NCBI GenBank assembly: GCA_014859685.1
Contig: JACUTU010000005.1
Span: 150,497-214,496 of the forward strand
Source: Sulfurospirillum sp.
Lineage (GTDB): Bacteria > Campylobacterota > Campylobacteria > Campylobacterales > Sulfurospirillaceae
Length of the DNA: 64,000 nt
Direction of reading: 5' to 3'
The notes under the pieces were generated by a model. It worked only from the letters and a program-made list of their open reading frames with translations. It did no database searches and had not been told where the DNA came from. The translations under genes were made by a program, and so were the position numbers. Positions 56,014 through 64,000 of the stretch are shown here, piece by piece. Numbering within the stretch: position 1 is the stretch's first letter; each line of letters starts with the position of its first letter.

Positions 56014-56268
56014 ATGAATAGTAATGCGGCTGAAGCTTACTGGAAAGAAAATATCGCAACAATTCTTAAATTGCTGGTGATTTGGTTTGTTGTGTCCTAT
56101 GGTTGTGGCATCATCTTTGTTGATGAACTCAATGCCATAGAATTTGCAGGCTTTAAACTTGGATTTTGGTTCGCGCAACAAGGTGCTATGTACACATTTG
56201 TTGTATTAATTTTTGTTTATGCAAAGATGATGGAGCGAATCGAAGAAAAATATGATGTTCACGAATAA
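56014..56268 (+). CDS. Small subunit of Na+/solute symporter (DUF4212)
   Basis: 84 residues, MNSNAAEAYWKENIATILKL start, two membrane helices, conserved W-K-x-N and WFAQQGAMYTFVVLIFVYA. AAAAGGAG precedes the ATG; the frame continues 30 codons upstream but without a ribosome site. Fifteen bases before the large subunit. Such pairs form a sodium:solute symporter of the VC_2705 type. Confidence 0.9.
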   Translation: MNSNAAEAYWKENIATILKLLVIWFVVSYGCGIIFVDELNAIEFAGFKLGFWFAQQGAMYTFVVLIFVYAKMMERIEEKYDVHE

Positions 56269-56283
56269 GAAAGGGGTTTAAAT

Positions 56284-58176
56284 ATGGAATTACAATCATT
56301 AATTTATCTATTTGTTGGGCTTTCATTTGCACTTTATATCAGTATAGCGATATGGGCAAGAGCTGGTTCTACAAAAGAGTTTTATGTAGCAGGTGGTGGG
56401 GTTCATCCTATCTTAAACGGTATGGCAACAGGTGCTGATTGGATGAGCGCTGCTTCTTTTATCTCACTCGCAGGTATTGTTTCATTTATCGGAAATGATG
56501 GTGGAGCTTATTTGATGGGATGGACTGGCGGCTATGTATTACTTGCCATGCTTTTGGCTCCTTACCTTAGAAAATTTGGTAAATTTACAGTTCCTGATTT
56601 TATCGGCGATCGATACTATTCAAGCGTAGCAAGAACGGTTGCAGTTATCTGCGTTGTCTTTATCTCGTTTACTTATGTTGCTGGTCAAATGAGAGGCGTT
56701 GGTATCGTTTTTTCAAGATTTTTGCAAGTTGATATCAATACTGGTGTTATCATTGGTATGGCTATCGTTTTTGTATATGCTGTTTTGGGCGGTATGAAAG
56801 GGATAACTTATACACAAGTTGCACAATATGTTGTTATGATCTTCGCTTTTACTGTTCCTGCGATATTTTTGTCACTTCAAGTAACAGATACTTTTGTTCC
56901 ACAAATCGGCTTTGGCTCAAAAATAGCTTTTCAATTTGATGATGGTGTAAAAATGATCGATCAAGGTACTTATCTTTTGCATGCACTTGATCAATCCATA
57001 ACTGATCTTGGATTTGGTGCTTACACAGTGAGTGCTACTGGTTCATTTAATGTCTTTATGCTTACTGCTGCATTGATGTTAGGAACTGCGGGACTTCCAC
57101 ATGTAATCGTAAGATTTTTTACAACTCCAACTGTAAAGGGTGCTAGAATTTCAGCTGGTTGGGCTTTGGTTTGTATCGCTATCATGTATACAACTATTCC
57201 AGCCGTTGCGGGTTTTGCGAGAATCAATATGATCAAAAATCTTCAAAATGTTGATTATAAAGAGTTCGTAAGTGGCGAGTCAAAACATTTAGATGGCACT
57301 ATGAACAATGGTACATGGTTTAAAACTTGGGAAAGTTCAGGTTTGTTAGCTTGGAATGATAGAAATGGCGATGGAAAGATCCAATACGCAAAAGGTGATG
57401 CTTTTGTAGGCAAACCAAAGTTTACAGGTGAATTCGGTCCTAGCGGTCAAAGATTGACATCTAATCCTGCATCTGCTCATACACAAAGTGCTGAAGAGAT
57501 GCGAGCAAGTGGCAAAATAGTCAATGAAATTTATGTCGATAGAGATATCATCGTATTAGCAAACCCTGAAATAGCAGGACTTCCAAACTGGGTTATAGCC
57601 TTTATAGCCGCTGGTGGTTTGGCAGCAGCACTTTCTACTGCAGCTGGTTTATTGCTTGCCATTTCAACATCTATCTCACATGATCTTTTGGGAAATGTTA
57701 TCTTCAAAGATCCAGTAACAGGAAGATCTACTATGAGTGAAAAAGCTGAATTACGCGCAGCACGGTTGGCTGCTGTTGTAGCTATTTTAATTGCAGGATA
57801 TCTCGGTATCTATCCTCCAGGTTTCGTTGCACAAGTTGTTGCTTTTGCCTTCGGTTTGGCGGCAGCTTCATTCTTTCCAGCGATCATTATGGGAATATTT
57901 TATAAAAGAATGAATAAAGAAGGTGCAATTGCTGGTATGCTTACTGGGCTTATCTTTACATTTTCTTATATCATTTACTTTGTTTTCTTGGGCGGAAACA
58001 AAGCAGATTATCTTTTTGGTATTGCTCCAACAGGTATCGGTACAGTGGGTATGATCCTTCACTTTATCGTAGCTTTTATAGTAAGCAATATGACACCACC
58101 GCCTCCAGCAGAGATCCAAGATCTTGTAGAACGCATAAGAGTTCCGCGAGGTGCTGGTGCTGCATCTGCACACTAA
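56284..58176 (+). CDS. Sodium:solute symporter large subunit (ActP/VC_2705-like)
   Basis: 630 residues, about thirteen helices. SSS-family segments: EFYVAGGGVHPILNGMATGA, DWMSAASFISLAGIVSF, VPDFIGDRYYSSVART, AFTVPAIFLSLQV, GLPHVIVRFFTTPTVKGAR, AALSTAAGLLLAISTSISHD. A polar insert of about 110 residues lies between helices in the middle. Acetate or other short organic acids are plausible, untested. Followed by a hairpin and the DUF294 gene. Confidence 0.92.
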   Translation: MELQSLIYLFVGLSFALYISIAIWARAGSTKEFYVAGGGVHPILNGMATGADWMSAASFISLAGIVSFIGNDGGAYLMGWTGGYVLLAMLLAPYLRKFGKFTVPDFIGDRYYSSVARTVAVICVVFISFTYVAGQMRGVGIVFSRFLQVDINTGVIIGMAIVFVYAVLGGMKGITYTQVAQYVVMIFAFTVPAIFLSLQVTDTFVPQIGFGSKIAFQFDDGVKMIDQGTYLLHALDQSITDLGFGAYTVSATGSFNVFMLTAALMLGTAGLPHVIVRFFTTPTVKGARISAGWALVCIAIMYTTIPAVAGFARINMIKNLQNVDYKEFVSGESKHLDGTMNNGTWFKTWESSGLLAWNDRNGDGKIQYAKGDAFVGKPKFTGEFGPSGQRLTSNPASAHTQSAEEMRASGKIVNEIYVDRDIIVLANPEIAGLPNWVIAFIAAGGLAAALSTAAGLLLAISTSISHDLLGNVIFKDPVTGRSTMSEKAELRAARLAAVVAILIAGYLGIYPPGFVAQVVAFAFGLAAASFFPAIIMGIFYKRMNKEGAIAGMLTGLIFTFSYIIYFVFLGGNKADYLFGIAPTGIGTVGMILHFIVAFIVSNMTPPPPAEIQDLVERIRVPRGAGAASAH

Positions 58177-58180
58177 AACC

Positions 58181-58214
58181 AATAGATACACCACGCAAAA
58201 GTGGTGTATCTATT
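58181..58214. terminator. 14-bp perfect hairpin between symporter and DUF294 gene
   Basis: AATAGATACACCAC / GTGGTGTATCTATT around GCAAAA. No U-tract on the plus strand; the ribosome site of the next gene starts ten bases later. It could be a processing or stabiliser element rather than a terminator. Confidence 0.55.
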
Positions 58215-58231
58215 CCACATAAGGAGCATTC

Positions 58232-60046
58232 GTGAGCTTACACGACCAAGAAAGTTTTCTCAGATCCATCCATCCCTTCGAACTCTTAGGCGCAAAAGAT
58301 TTGCAAAATGCTGTTGCTTCGATGAATATCGCCTACTACAAAAAAGATACACTTCTTATAGGACCTCAAAAATCTGCTGAATTTTTATATATTGTTATTA
58401 AAGGTGAAGTTGGCGAGTATTTTGAAAAAGATCTCTTGAAAGTTTATAGCAAATCAAGTACTTTTGATGCGGATGCCCTTATTTATGAAAAATGTGAAAA
58501 TACTTTTATTGTTCTTGAAGAATTAATCTGTTTTGAGATGACAAAAAAAGATTTTAAAAAATTACTTGATGCAAGTAATGACTTTAAAAATTTTTATATC
58601 AAAGATCTTGCAAGCAAGATTCAATCTGCTAAACAAAAAGAATACACAACCCAAATGTCAGGCTTTATGATAGCAAGGGTTGCGGATACCTATTTGCACA
58701 AGGTGTGTATCGTAGATTTCTCTACACCCATTATGGATGCCTTAAAAAAGATGGAAGAGATAAAAACAAACTGCATTTTAGTACAAGAAGGAGATGAGCT
58801 AGGAATCGTTACAGATAGCGTCCTAAGAAAGCACATTTTGTATGAAAACTATGATAAATACGCAGCAATCGGGCCTATAGCACTCAAGCCTATTATTTCT
58901 ATACAAAGTGATGATTTTTTATTTAATGCTCTTTTATCTTTTACAAAAAACTCCATCAAGAGAATTATCGTCAAAAAAGATGATGAAGTTATTGGCATCT
59001 TAGAGCAACTTGATCTTTTAAGCTATTTTGCAAATCATACCTATCTTGTTGCTGTGCAAATCAAAAAAGCGTCAAGCATAGAAGAACTCAAACAAGCAAG
59101 CCGAGATTTTATCAATATCATCAAAAAACTGCATGCAAAAGGTACAAAAGTTGAGTACATTGCAAAACTCATCAGCGAACTCAATGAGAAAATCTATGAA
59201 AAACTTTATTCAATGCTTGTTCCAGCAGAGTTAGCACAAAAAGCTTGTTTGATTGTCATGGGAAGTGAGGGCCGCAAAGAACAGATGCTTAAAACTGATC
59301 AAGACAATGCACTCATAATCCAAGATGCTTGTGATGTTGCGCTGTTTCAAGAAGTGATGGAGCAATTTACAAGTATACTTATAGATTTTGGTTTTCCTAA
59401 ATGTGATGGCAATATCATGGTTTGCAATCCATATTGGAGAAAAAATACTTCTCAATATAAAAGCGAAATAGCAAGATGGCTCGAAGCTCCGAGTGGAGAT
59501 GACTATATGCATCTTGCAATATTTTACGATTCTATCTGTGTGGCTGGTGATAGTTTGTTATTGCTAGAGTTAAAAACGATGATTTATGAGGGCACAAAAA
59601 ATCGTAGTATTTTTATGGCAAATTTTGCAAAATCTGCTCTGCTTTTTGAAACTCCTATTGGTATGTTTACAAATCTCATCGTACATGACAATATGGTAGA
59701 TGTTAAAAAGGGTGGCATTTTTCCTATCGTGCAGGGCATAAGAAGTTTAGCATTAGAGCATAATATCACAGAAACAACCACCGTTGGAAGAATCCGCCAA
59801 CTCAAGAAGATGAAAATTTTTGAAGAAGATTTTTCAGGTGCACTCATCGAGGCTTTTGATACACTCCTAAATCTCAGGCTCAAAGAAAGATTGCATTCGC
59901 TTGAAAAGAATAGGAAATTTCAAAATAGTATAAATATTAGCAATCTAAACCAATTAGAATTAGAATTACTGAAAGATAGTTTGAAAATAGTCAATAAATT
60001 TAAAAGTTTTCTCACACATCATTTTAAACTCAATATGGTCGGATAA
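58232..60046 (+). CDS. cNMP-binding / CBS / DUF294 nucleotidyltransferase-like protein
   Basis: 604 residues in four parts. An N-terminal cyclic-nucleotide-binding-like beta domain (about 20-135), a CBS pair (about 150-275; CILVQEGDELGIVTDSVLRK, RIIVKKDDEVIGILEQLDLL), the DUF294 nucleotidyltransferase-like domain (about 310-450; CLIVMGSEGRKEQMLKTDQD, with the metal-binding D-x-D pattern read as DQDNA), and DUF294_C. GTG start with AAGGAG upstream. Such proteins occur next to ActP-type symporters and may control them. Ligand unknown. Confidence 0.9.
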   Translation: MSLHDQESFLRSIHPFELLGAKDLQNAVASMNIAYYKKDTLLIGPQKSAEFLYIVIKGEVGEYFEKDLLKVYSKSSTFDADALIYEKCENTFIVLEELICFEMTKKDFKKLLDASNDFKNFYIKDLASKIQSAKQKEYTTQMSGFMIARVADTYLHKVCIVDFSTPIMDALKKMEEIKTNCILVQEGDELGIVTDSVLRKHILYENYDKYAAIGPIALKPIISIQSDDFLFNALLSFTKNSIKRIIVKKDDEVIGILEQLDLLSYFANHTYLVAVQIKKASSIEELKQASRDFINIIKKLHAKGTKVEYIAKLISELNEKIYEKLYSMLVPAELAQKACLIVMGSEGRKEQMLKTDQDNALIIQDACDVALFQEVMEQFTSILIDFGFPKCDGNIMVCNPYWRKNTSQYKSEIARWLEAPSGDDYMHLAIFYDSICVAGDSLLLLELKTMIYEGTKNRSIFMANFAKSALLFETPIGMFTNLIVHDNMVDVKKGGIFPIVQGIRSLALEHNITETTTVGRIRQLKKMKIFEEDFSGALIEAFDTLLNLRLKERLHSLEKNRKFQNSINISNLNQLELELLKDSLKIVNKFKSFLTHHFKLNMVG

Positions 60047-60657
60047 TGATACAAACTTTAAAAAATAGATGGTATAGATCACATTTAAGTGATGAAAAAT
60101 ATGCTTTTTTATATGAGGATGCACCAGCAGATGAATTTGTAGTATATGATACAGAAACAACAGGTCTCAATCCAAAAAAGGATGAAATTCTCTCCATTGG
60201 TGCTGTAAAAATCAAAGCAAACAAGATTATCACATCGGAGAAATTTGAAATTTTTGTGAAACCTACATGTGAAATTAGTGAGACAAGTATAAAAATTCAT
60301 CAGATACGAAATATTGATTTACAAAATGGTTGCGATCCACTTGATGCACTTGATAAATTTTTGCATTTTATAGGATCTCGTGTACTTGTTGGGTATTATC
60401 TAGAATTTGATGTTGCCATGATAAACAAATACCTCAAACCCCATCTTGGCATTAAACTTCCAAACAAACAGATAGAAGTTTCGGGAATCTATCATGACAA
60501 AAAGATAAAATTCATTCCAGATGGTACTATTGATTTACGGTTTGATACAATTATGAATGATTTAGGCTTGCCAATCTTTGGCAAACATGATGCAATCAAT
60601 GATGCAATCATGACAGCTATGATGTATGTCAAACTTAAAAATACGCCCAGACTCTGA
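60046..60657 (+). CDS. DnaQ-like 3'-5' exonuclease (DEDDh)
   Basis: 203 residues. Exo I FVVYDTETTGLNPKKDEI, exo II region VGYYLEFDVAMINKYL, exo III GKHDAINDAIMT with the catalytic His and Asp. Looks like the epsilon/PolC-type exonuclease family; often seen after the DUF294 gene. ATG overlaps the DUF294 stop (TAATG). Whether it serves DNA polymerase III or nucleotide-signal turnover cannot be told. Confidence 0.88.
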   Translation: MIQTLKNRWYRSHLSDEKYAFLYEDAPADEFVVYDTETTGLNPKKDEILSIGAVKIKANKIITSEKFEIFVKPTCEISETSIKIHQIRNIDLQNGCDPLDALDKFLHFIGSRVLVGYYLEFDVAMINKYLKPHLGIKLPNKQIEVSGIYHDKKIKFIPDGTIDLRFDTIMNDLGLPIFGKHDAINDAIMTAMMYVKLKNTPRL

Positions 60658-60670
60658 GTAAAAATTACAA

Positions 60671-61510
60671 TTATAAATGCTTTGTGTAGTAGCAATTAGT
60701 TCCATAGCCATATTTTATAAAAAATTCATTTTCAGGCACAATATCAGCATGTCCGAGATACACTCTTCCGTCTGGTTTTAAAATCTCATAAAATCTCTTC
60801 ATAGCCGCAACACGAAATAGATCATCAAAATATATAAGCATATTGCGAGAAAAGATGATATCAAATTTACCCAAATCTAAAAATGCTGGATCAAAGATAT
60901 TGAGCTGTTTGAAGCTTACATATAAGAAAAGTGAATGATTAATCTCATATTTATCGCCATAGAATCGAAAAAATCTGCTTTTGCTTTGCTCATCTACCCG
61001 ATGCAAGGATCTAGGAGAATAGATGCCTTTTTTCGCTTTTTCTATCACCTCTGAATTTATATCTATACCAATAATTTCATAGTTGTAACCCATATTTTGT
61101 GATTCTATAAGCATGGCCAAACTATATACTTCTTCGCCACTTGCACACGGTGCACAGAGAATTTTAACGCACTGATGTGTTTTTGATTGTGCAAAATTGA
61201 TTGCTTCTTGCAATTGAGCAATTTCTCGCAAAAAATAAGTTTCATTTACAGTTACAAGGTTAATAAACTCTTGTTTAAGTTTTTTATCAATTTGCAAAGC
61301 ATCAAAAAAAGATTTGAAGCTATAAAAACCTCTTTCTTTACAAAAAAGAGAAAATCTTGTCTCAAGAATACTTTTTTTACCAAAAAGATCAACGCCAATC
61401 TCTCGCTTGATAAGGTGTAAAATATCTGCAATTCCATAAAAATTAAACTCTTCTTGCTTTGGTTCTTGCTTGTCTTGTGTATTGATTTGCTTTTTTTTTC
61501 TGAAAAACAT
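60671..61510 (-). CDS. cheR: Chemotaxis methyltransferase CheR
   Basis: Methylates glutamates of chemoreceptors. 279 residues. N-terminal helices, NETYFLREIAQLQEAI, CAPCASGEEVYSLAMLIES, IIGIDINSEVIEKAKKGIYS, and FDIIFSRNMLIYFD, all CheR signatures. No pentapeptide-docking TPR. Abuts cheB without a gap. Lys-rich N-terminus (RKKKQINTQDKQEPKQE). Confidence 0.94.
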   Translation of the reverse strand: MFFRKKKQINTQDKQEPKQEEFNFYGIADILHLIKREIGVDLFGKKSILETRFSLFCKERGFYSFKSFFDALQIDKKLKQEFINLVTVNETYFLREIAQLQEAINFAQSKTHQCVKILCAPCASGEEVYSLAMLIESQNMGYNYEIIGIDINSEVIEKAKKGIYSPRSLHRVDEQSKSRFFRFYGDKYEINHSLFLYVSFKQLNIFDPAFLDLGKFDIIFSRNMLIYFDDLFRVAAMKRFYEILKPDGRVYLGHADIVPENEFFIKYGYGTNCYYTKHL

Positions 61511-62077
61511 TTATGCTCCAAATTGCTTAATTACACTTATTATTGAATAAAGCGGCAAAACTTCTATATTTTTATTGAGTAATGCTGCTTGTTTTGGCAT
61601 ACCAAAAACTATTGCTGTCTCCTCGCTCTCAGCAATGCATCGTACACCATTTTTTTGCAACAAATCAATATTCACCGCACCATCTTGACCAATGCCCGTC
61701 AAAAGTACTGCTAAGAATGTAAATTTCTCAAGCATCCCAAGTGCAGAGCCAAAAATACACTCAATACTTGGATTATAATACGATTCATAATCGAGCTTAC
61801 ATGCAAGACTTGATGCACCATACTGACTTTCAAGTACACAACTTTTTGCACAGATATAGATATGTCGCTTTTGAATCTTACATGTACCATCCACAAGAAC
61901 AACTTTTTGGAATAATTCACTATCAAATTGCTTTGCAAAACTTTGCAAAAATATTTCATTCATATGTTGTGCGATGATGATAGGAGTTTCAAAATCATTG
62001 CCCAAAGCTGAGAGAATTTTTTTAAGATGTCCAGGTCCACCAGTAGAAGCACCGATTAAAATAAGTTTATCTTTCAC
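61511..62077 (-). CDS. cheB: Chemotaxis methylesterase CheB, receiver-less
   Basis: Removes methyl groups from chemoreceptors. 188 residues, only the catalytic domain: S11 in LIGASTGGPG, H38 in IIAQHMNE and D132 in LLTGIGQDGA. The N-terminal response-regulator domain is missing, as in Campylobacter, so CheA phosphorylation cannot regulate it that way. The start overlaps the diguanylate-cyclase stop by four bases. Confidence 0.93.
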   Translation of the reverse strand: MKDKLILIGASTGGPGHLKKILSALGNDFETPIIIAQHMNEIFLQSFAKQFDSELFQKVVLVDGTCKIQKRHIYICAKSCVLESQYGASSLACKLDYESYYNPSIECIFGSALGMLEKFTFLAVLLTGIGQDGAVNIDLLQKNGVRCIAESEETAIVFGMPKQAALLNKNIEVLPLYSIISVIKQFGA

Positions 62078-63183
62078 AAATCTATCGTTACTCTATTTTT
62101 ACCAAGTTTTTTGGAAGTATACAATGCCTTATCAACCCGTTCAAAAAATGTATCAATACTTTCATCTAAATGCACACTAACAACACCAAAACTAGCACTT
62201 TGCTTAGATATAAAACTAAATTGATGTTCGCATATAAGTTTTTGTAAATTTTGTGCCACTTTGTGTGCATCTTCTATATCAGTGTGTGGCAGAATTATCA
62301 AAAACTCTTCGCCTCCCCATCTGCCTAAACAATCAGTATTTCGGATATTTTGTTGTATCAAATATGATAATTCTTGTAAAAAAATATCTCCTTTATGGTG
62401 TCCATAAGTATCATTAATCAATTTAAAATTATCAATATCAAGTAAAATTATAGAAAGTGGTTGTTTATAGCGATTAAATTTTTGCAATTCATAAACCATA
62501 ATCTCATCCAATTTTAACCTGTTATACACTCCAGTAAGCTTATCTGTACTGGAAAGTATTTCAAGTTTTTTATTGTATTTATTTAATGCATATTGTCTAT
62601 AAGCGATTAAAAGTCCTAGAAAAATTACCAAAGCAACCAATTTCCAAAAAAATTCTTTATATCGATAATTGTCTGCATAATTGAGAGCAATCCATTTGTT
62701 GAGTATTTTTTGATGTTCTAATTTATCAATTGATTCGATGGCTTTTTCAAAGATAGAAAATAAAAGTGGCTCATCATTGCGTACGCCGATGCCAAGATCC
62801 CAGTGCTCATCAAATTTACCAGCTATTTTGAGTTGTGTCGTATAGTTTTTTTGAATTTGATATGCACTTGTTGCGAGTGTATCTATAAAACCAAATATTT
62901 CACCATAAAGCACTTTTTTCATACCTTCTTTTGCATTTGAAACTTCTACAAGTTGCATTCGTGGATACTTCACACGCAATATCTCACCATACGCATATCC
63001 TTTAATAACCGCTATTTTCTTATCATTAATCGATCCAATATCTGAGAAAAAAAGCTCATTAGGGCGAGTTACGAGTACAAGAGGAATTTGTAAGTAGGGT
63101 TTAGTAAAATTCATATAAGTTCTTCGTTCTGGTATAGCCATAGCGAGTGAAAAAATATCACATTTTCTATTTTTTGCAAACTC
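62074..63183 (-). pseudogene. 3' part of a broken solute-binding/GGDEF gene
   Basis: Open frame from 63183 down; 355 residues from the first ATG at 63141. It starts in the middle of a periplasmic solute-binding domain (NRKCDIFSLAMAIPERRTYM, NFTKPYLQIPLVLVTRP). One membrane helix follows (about 163-182 from that ATG). The GGDEF domain has LLDIDNFKLINDTYGH, RWGGEEFLI and an intact RxxD I-site (RNTD). It lacks a signal peptide, so the sensor cannot be exported as it stands. An indel in an A6 run would join it to the 5' part, but most of the first lobe of the second binding domain would still be missing. Confidence 0.75.
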
Positions 63184-63922
63184 TTACTTCATTTTTATCT
63201 AATGAATTAATAGTTTGATTAATGATATCAATAAGTATTTTATTTTCTATTGATGCCATCACATGTAAACTAGTTTCAAGATCATCAAAATGCACTTTCG
63301 AAGCTATTTGCAAATTAGAAAGCATTTTATTATTGATAAGAGAAAGTGCTACAAGTCTATCATCAACAACACCATCAACCAATCCAAAAGCAACCGCTTC
63401 AAGAGCATCTTGTGAATTATCATATGAAATAAAATCAATATCAGGAAAGTGAGTTTTTAAGTAATCAGAAATAACCCATCCTTCTAATAATGCAAGTTTT
63501 TTTCCAGCCAGATCGGATAGTTTTTCTATATTTGGCTCATTAATGCGTCTTATCAACACATAATTTATATCCAATACAGGAAGACTTAAAATATATTTCT
63601 GTTTTCGTTGTTTTGTTTTAGAAACTGGCAGTAAAAGTTCAATAGAGTTATTTTCAAATTGTTTTTGCAATTCAGGCCAAGGAGCAGTTTTATATACTCT
63701 TTTTATACCAATTTTTTTGAAAACCAAATCCATAAAATCAACAATATAACCTTTAGGTTCATTCTTGTCATTAAAATCATAAGGATACCAGTCAAGTTCG
63801 TTTGAAAGAAAAATAGTTTTATGAGTATCAATCCATACCTGTTGCTGTTCAGTAAAAAAAATATCTTTAGAAAATAAAATACAGAACGGAAAAAATAAAG
63901 TAAAAAATAAAATTTTATGCAA
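63167..63922 (-). pseudogene. 5' part of a broken solute-binding/GGDEF gene
   Basis: TTG 63922 with AAAGGA six bases upstream starts a signal peptide (MHKILFFTLFFPFCILFSKD). One SBP_bac_3-type binding domain follows (QVWIDTHKTIFLSNELDWYP, IDFMDLVFKKIG-like IVDFMDLVFKKIGIKRV, LLEGWVISDYLKTHFPDI). It ends DKNEVRVCKK*, where NEVRVC looks like the first strand of a second binding domain. The frame then shifts relative to the 3' part. It lies right after the 5S rRNA. Confidence 0.72.
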
Positions 63923-63960
63923 GAAAAGTCCTTTCACAAGGAGTGAGAATACACACAAAT

Positions 63961-64000
63961 CCGGCAGCGACCTACATTTCCATCCCAGTAAGGGAAAGTA
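63961..64000 (-). rRNA. 5S ribosomal RNA, 3' end only
   Basis: On the minus strand the window edge reads TACTTTCCCTTACTGGGATG then GAAATGTAGGTCGCTGCCGG, the 3' arm of a bacterial 5S rRNA (GTAGGTCGCTGCCGG closing helix). The rest of the rRNA operon lies beyond the window. Confidence 0.75.

Noticed and set aside
63160..63186. Programmed frameshift in the broken cyclase gene
   Set aside because: The A6 run could slip, but even a restored frame lacks most of one lobe of the second binding domain, so decay or an error is simpler.

Overview
The window looks like the chromosome of a member of the Campylobacterota (Epsilonproteobacteria). It is AT-rich, and the gene order includes blocks typical of that phylum: lysC-hobA-holB-folP with rppH, tatB-tatC-queA, minD-minE with dprA-ruvX and ilvC, rnr-holA, rpsF-ssb-rpsR followed by lon, a BamD lipoprotein and fliW, and ligA-tlyA-ribF-cmoA. 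HobA and the menaquinone-futalosine enzyme MqnC fit this too. Lactate oxidation (LutABC), chemotaxis genes, diguanylate cyclases, hemerythrin and a pilin cassette suggest a free-living, motile, metabolically flexible relative of Sulfurimonas or Sulfurospirillum rather than a host-restricted one. The genus is inferred and not proven.

Layout. 1-7.2 kb: truncated DsbD, PPK2, a hot-dog thioesterase, the hrcA-grpE-dnaK heat-shock operon with a clear promoter and HAIR/CIRCE-like operators, a small HTH module and rpsO. 7.3-13 kb: Rrf2 regulator, flhA, DHH phosphoesterase, cmoA, a diguanylate cyclase. 13-20.6 kb: a long minus-strand run ribF-tlyA-ligA-(zinc-ribbon membrane protein)-folP-holB-hobA-lysC-rppH. 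20.7-28.9 kb: hemW, tatBC-queA, a short flagellar rod-like protein, then ruvX-dprA-deacetylase-minE-minD and ilvC. 29-36.3 kb: HDOD, rnr, holA, a tandem hemerythrin, a cyclophilin, an S24 repressor with a divergent micro-ORF, rpsF-ssb-rpsR. 36.3-40 kb: lon, bamD, fliW.

40-45.7 kb holds the most unusual locus: a 1209-residue exported protein translationally coupled to three pseudopilin-like proteins, formally resembling the PilY1/PilV/PilW/PilX minor-pilin set. 45.8-54 kb: hpf, recG, an M16-fold protein without its zinc motif, mqnC, a LysE-type exporter with a coupled 29-residue membrane peptide, lutABC, and an EamA transporter. 55-60.7 kb: SGNH hydrolase, a two-subunit Na+/solute symporter, a CBS/DUF294 protein and a DnaQ-type exonuclease. 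60.7-64 kb: cheR, cheB, a broken solute-binding/GGDEF gene and the 3' end of a 5S rRNA.

Two genome-wide features stand out. The palindrome TTACATGTAA and its shorter core are strongly over-represented in genes and at gene 3' ends, like an uptake sequence or a HIP1-type palindrome. A family of intergenic repeats occurs three times. queA appears to lack any ATG/GTG/TTG start for its conserved N-terminus and may start at AUA.
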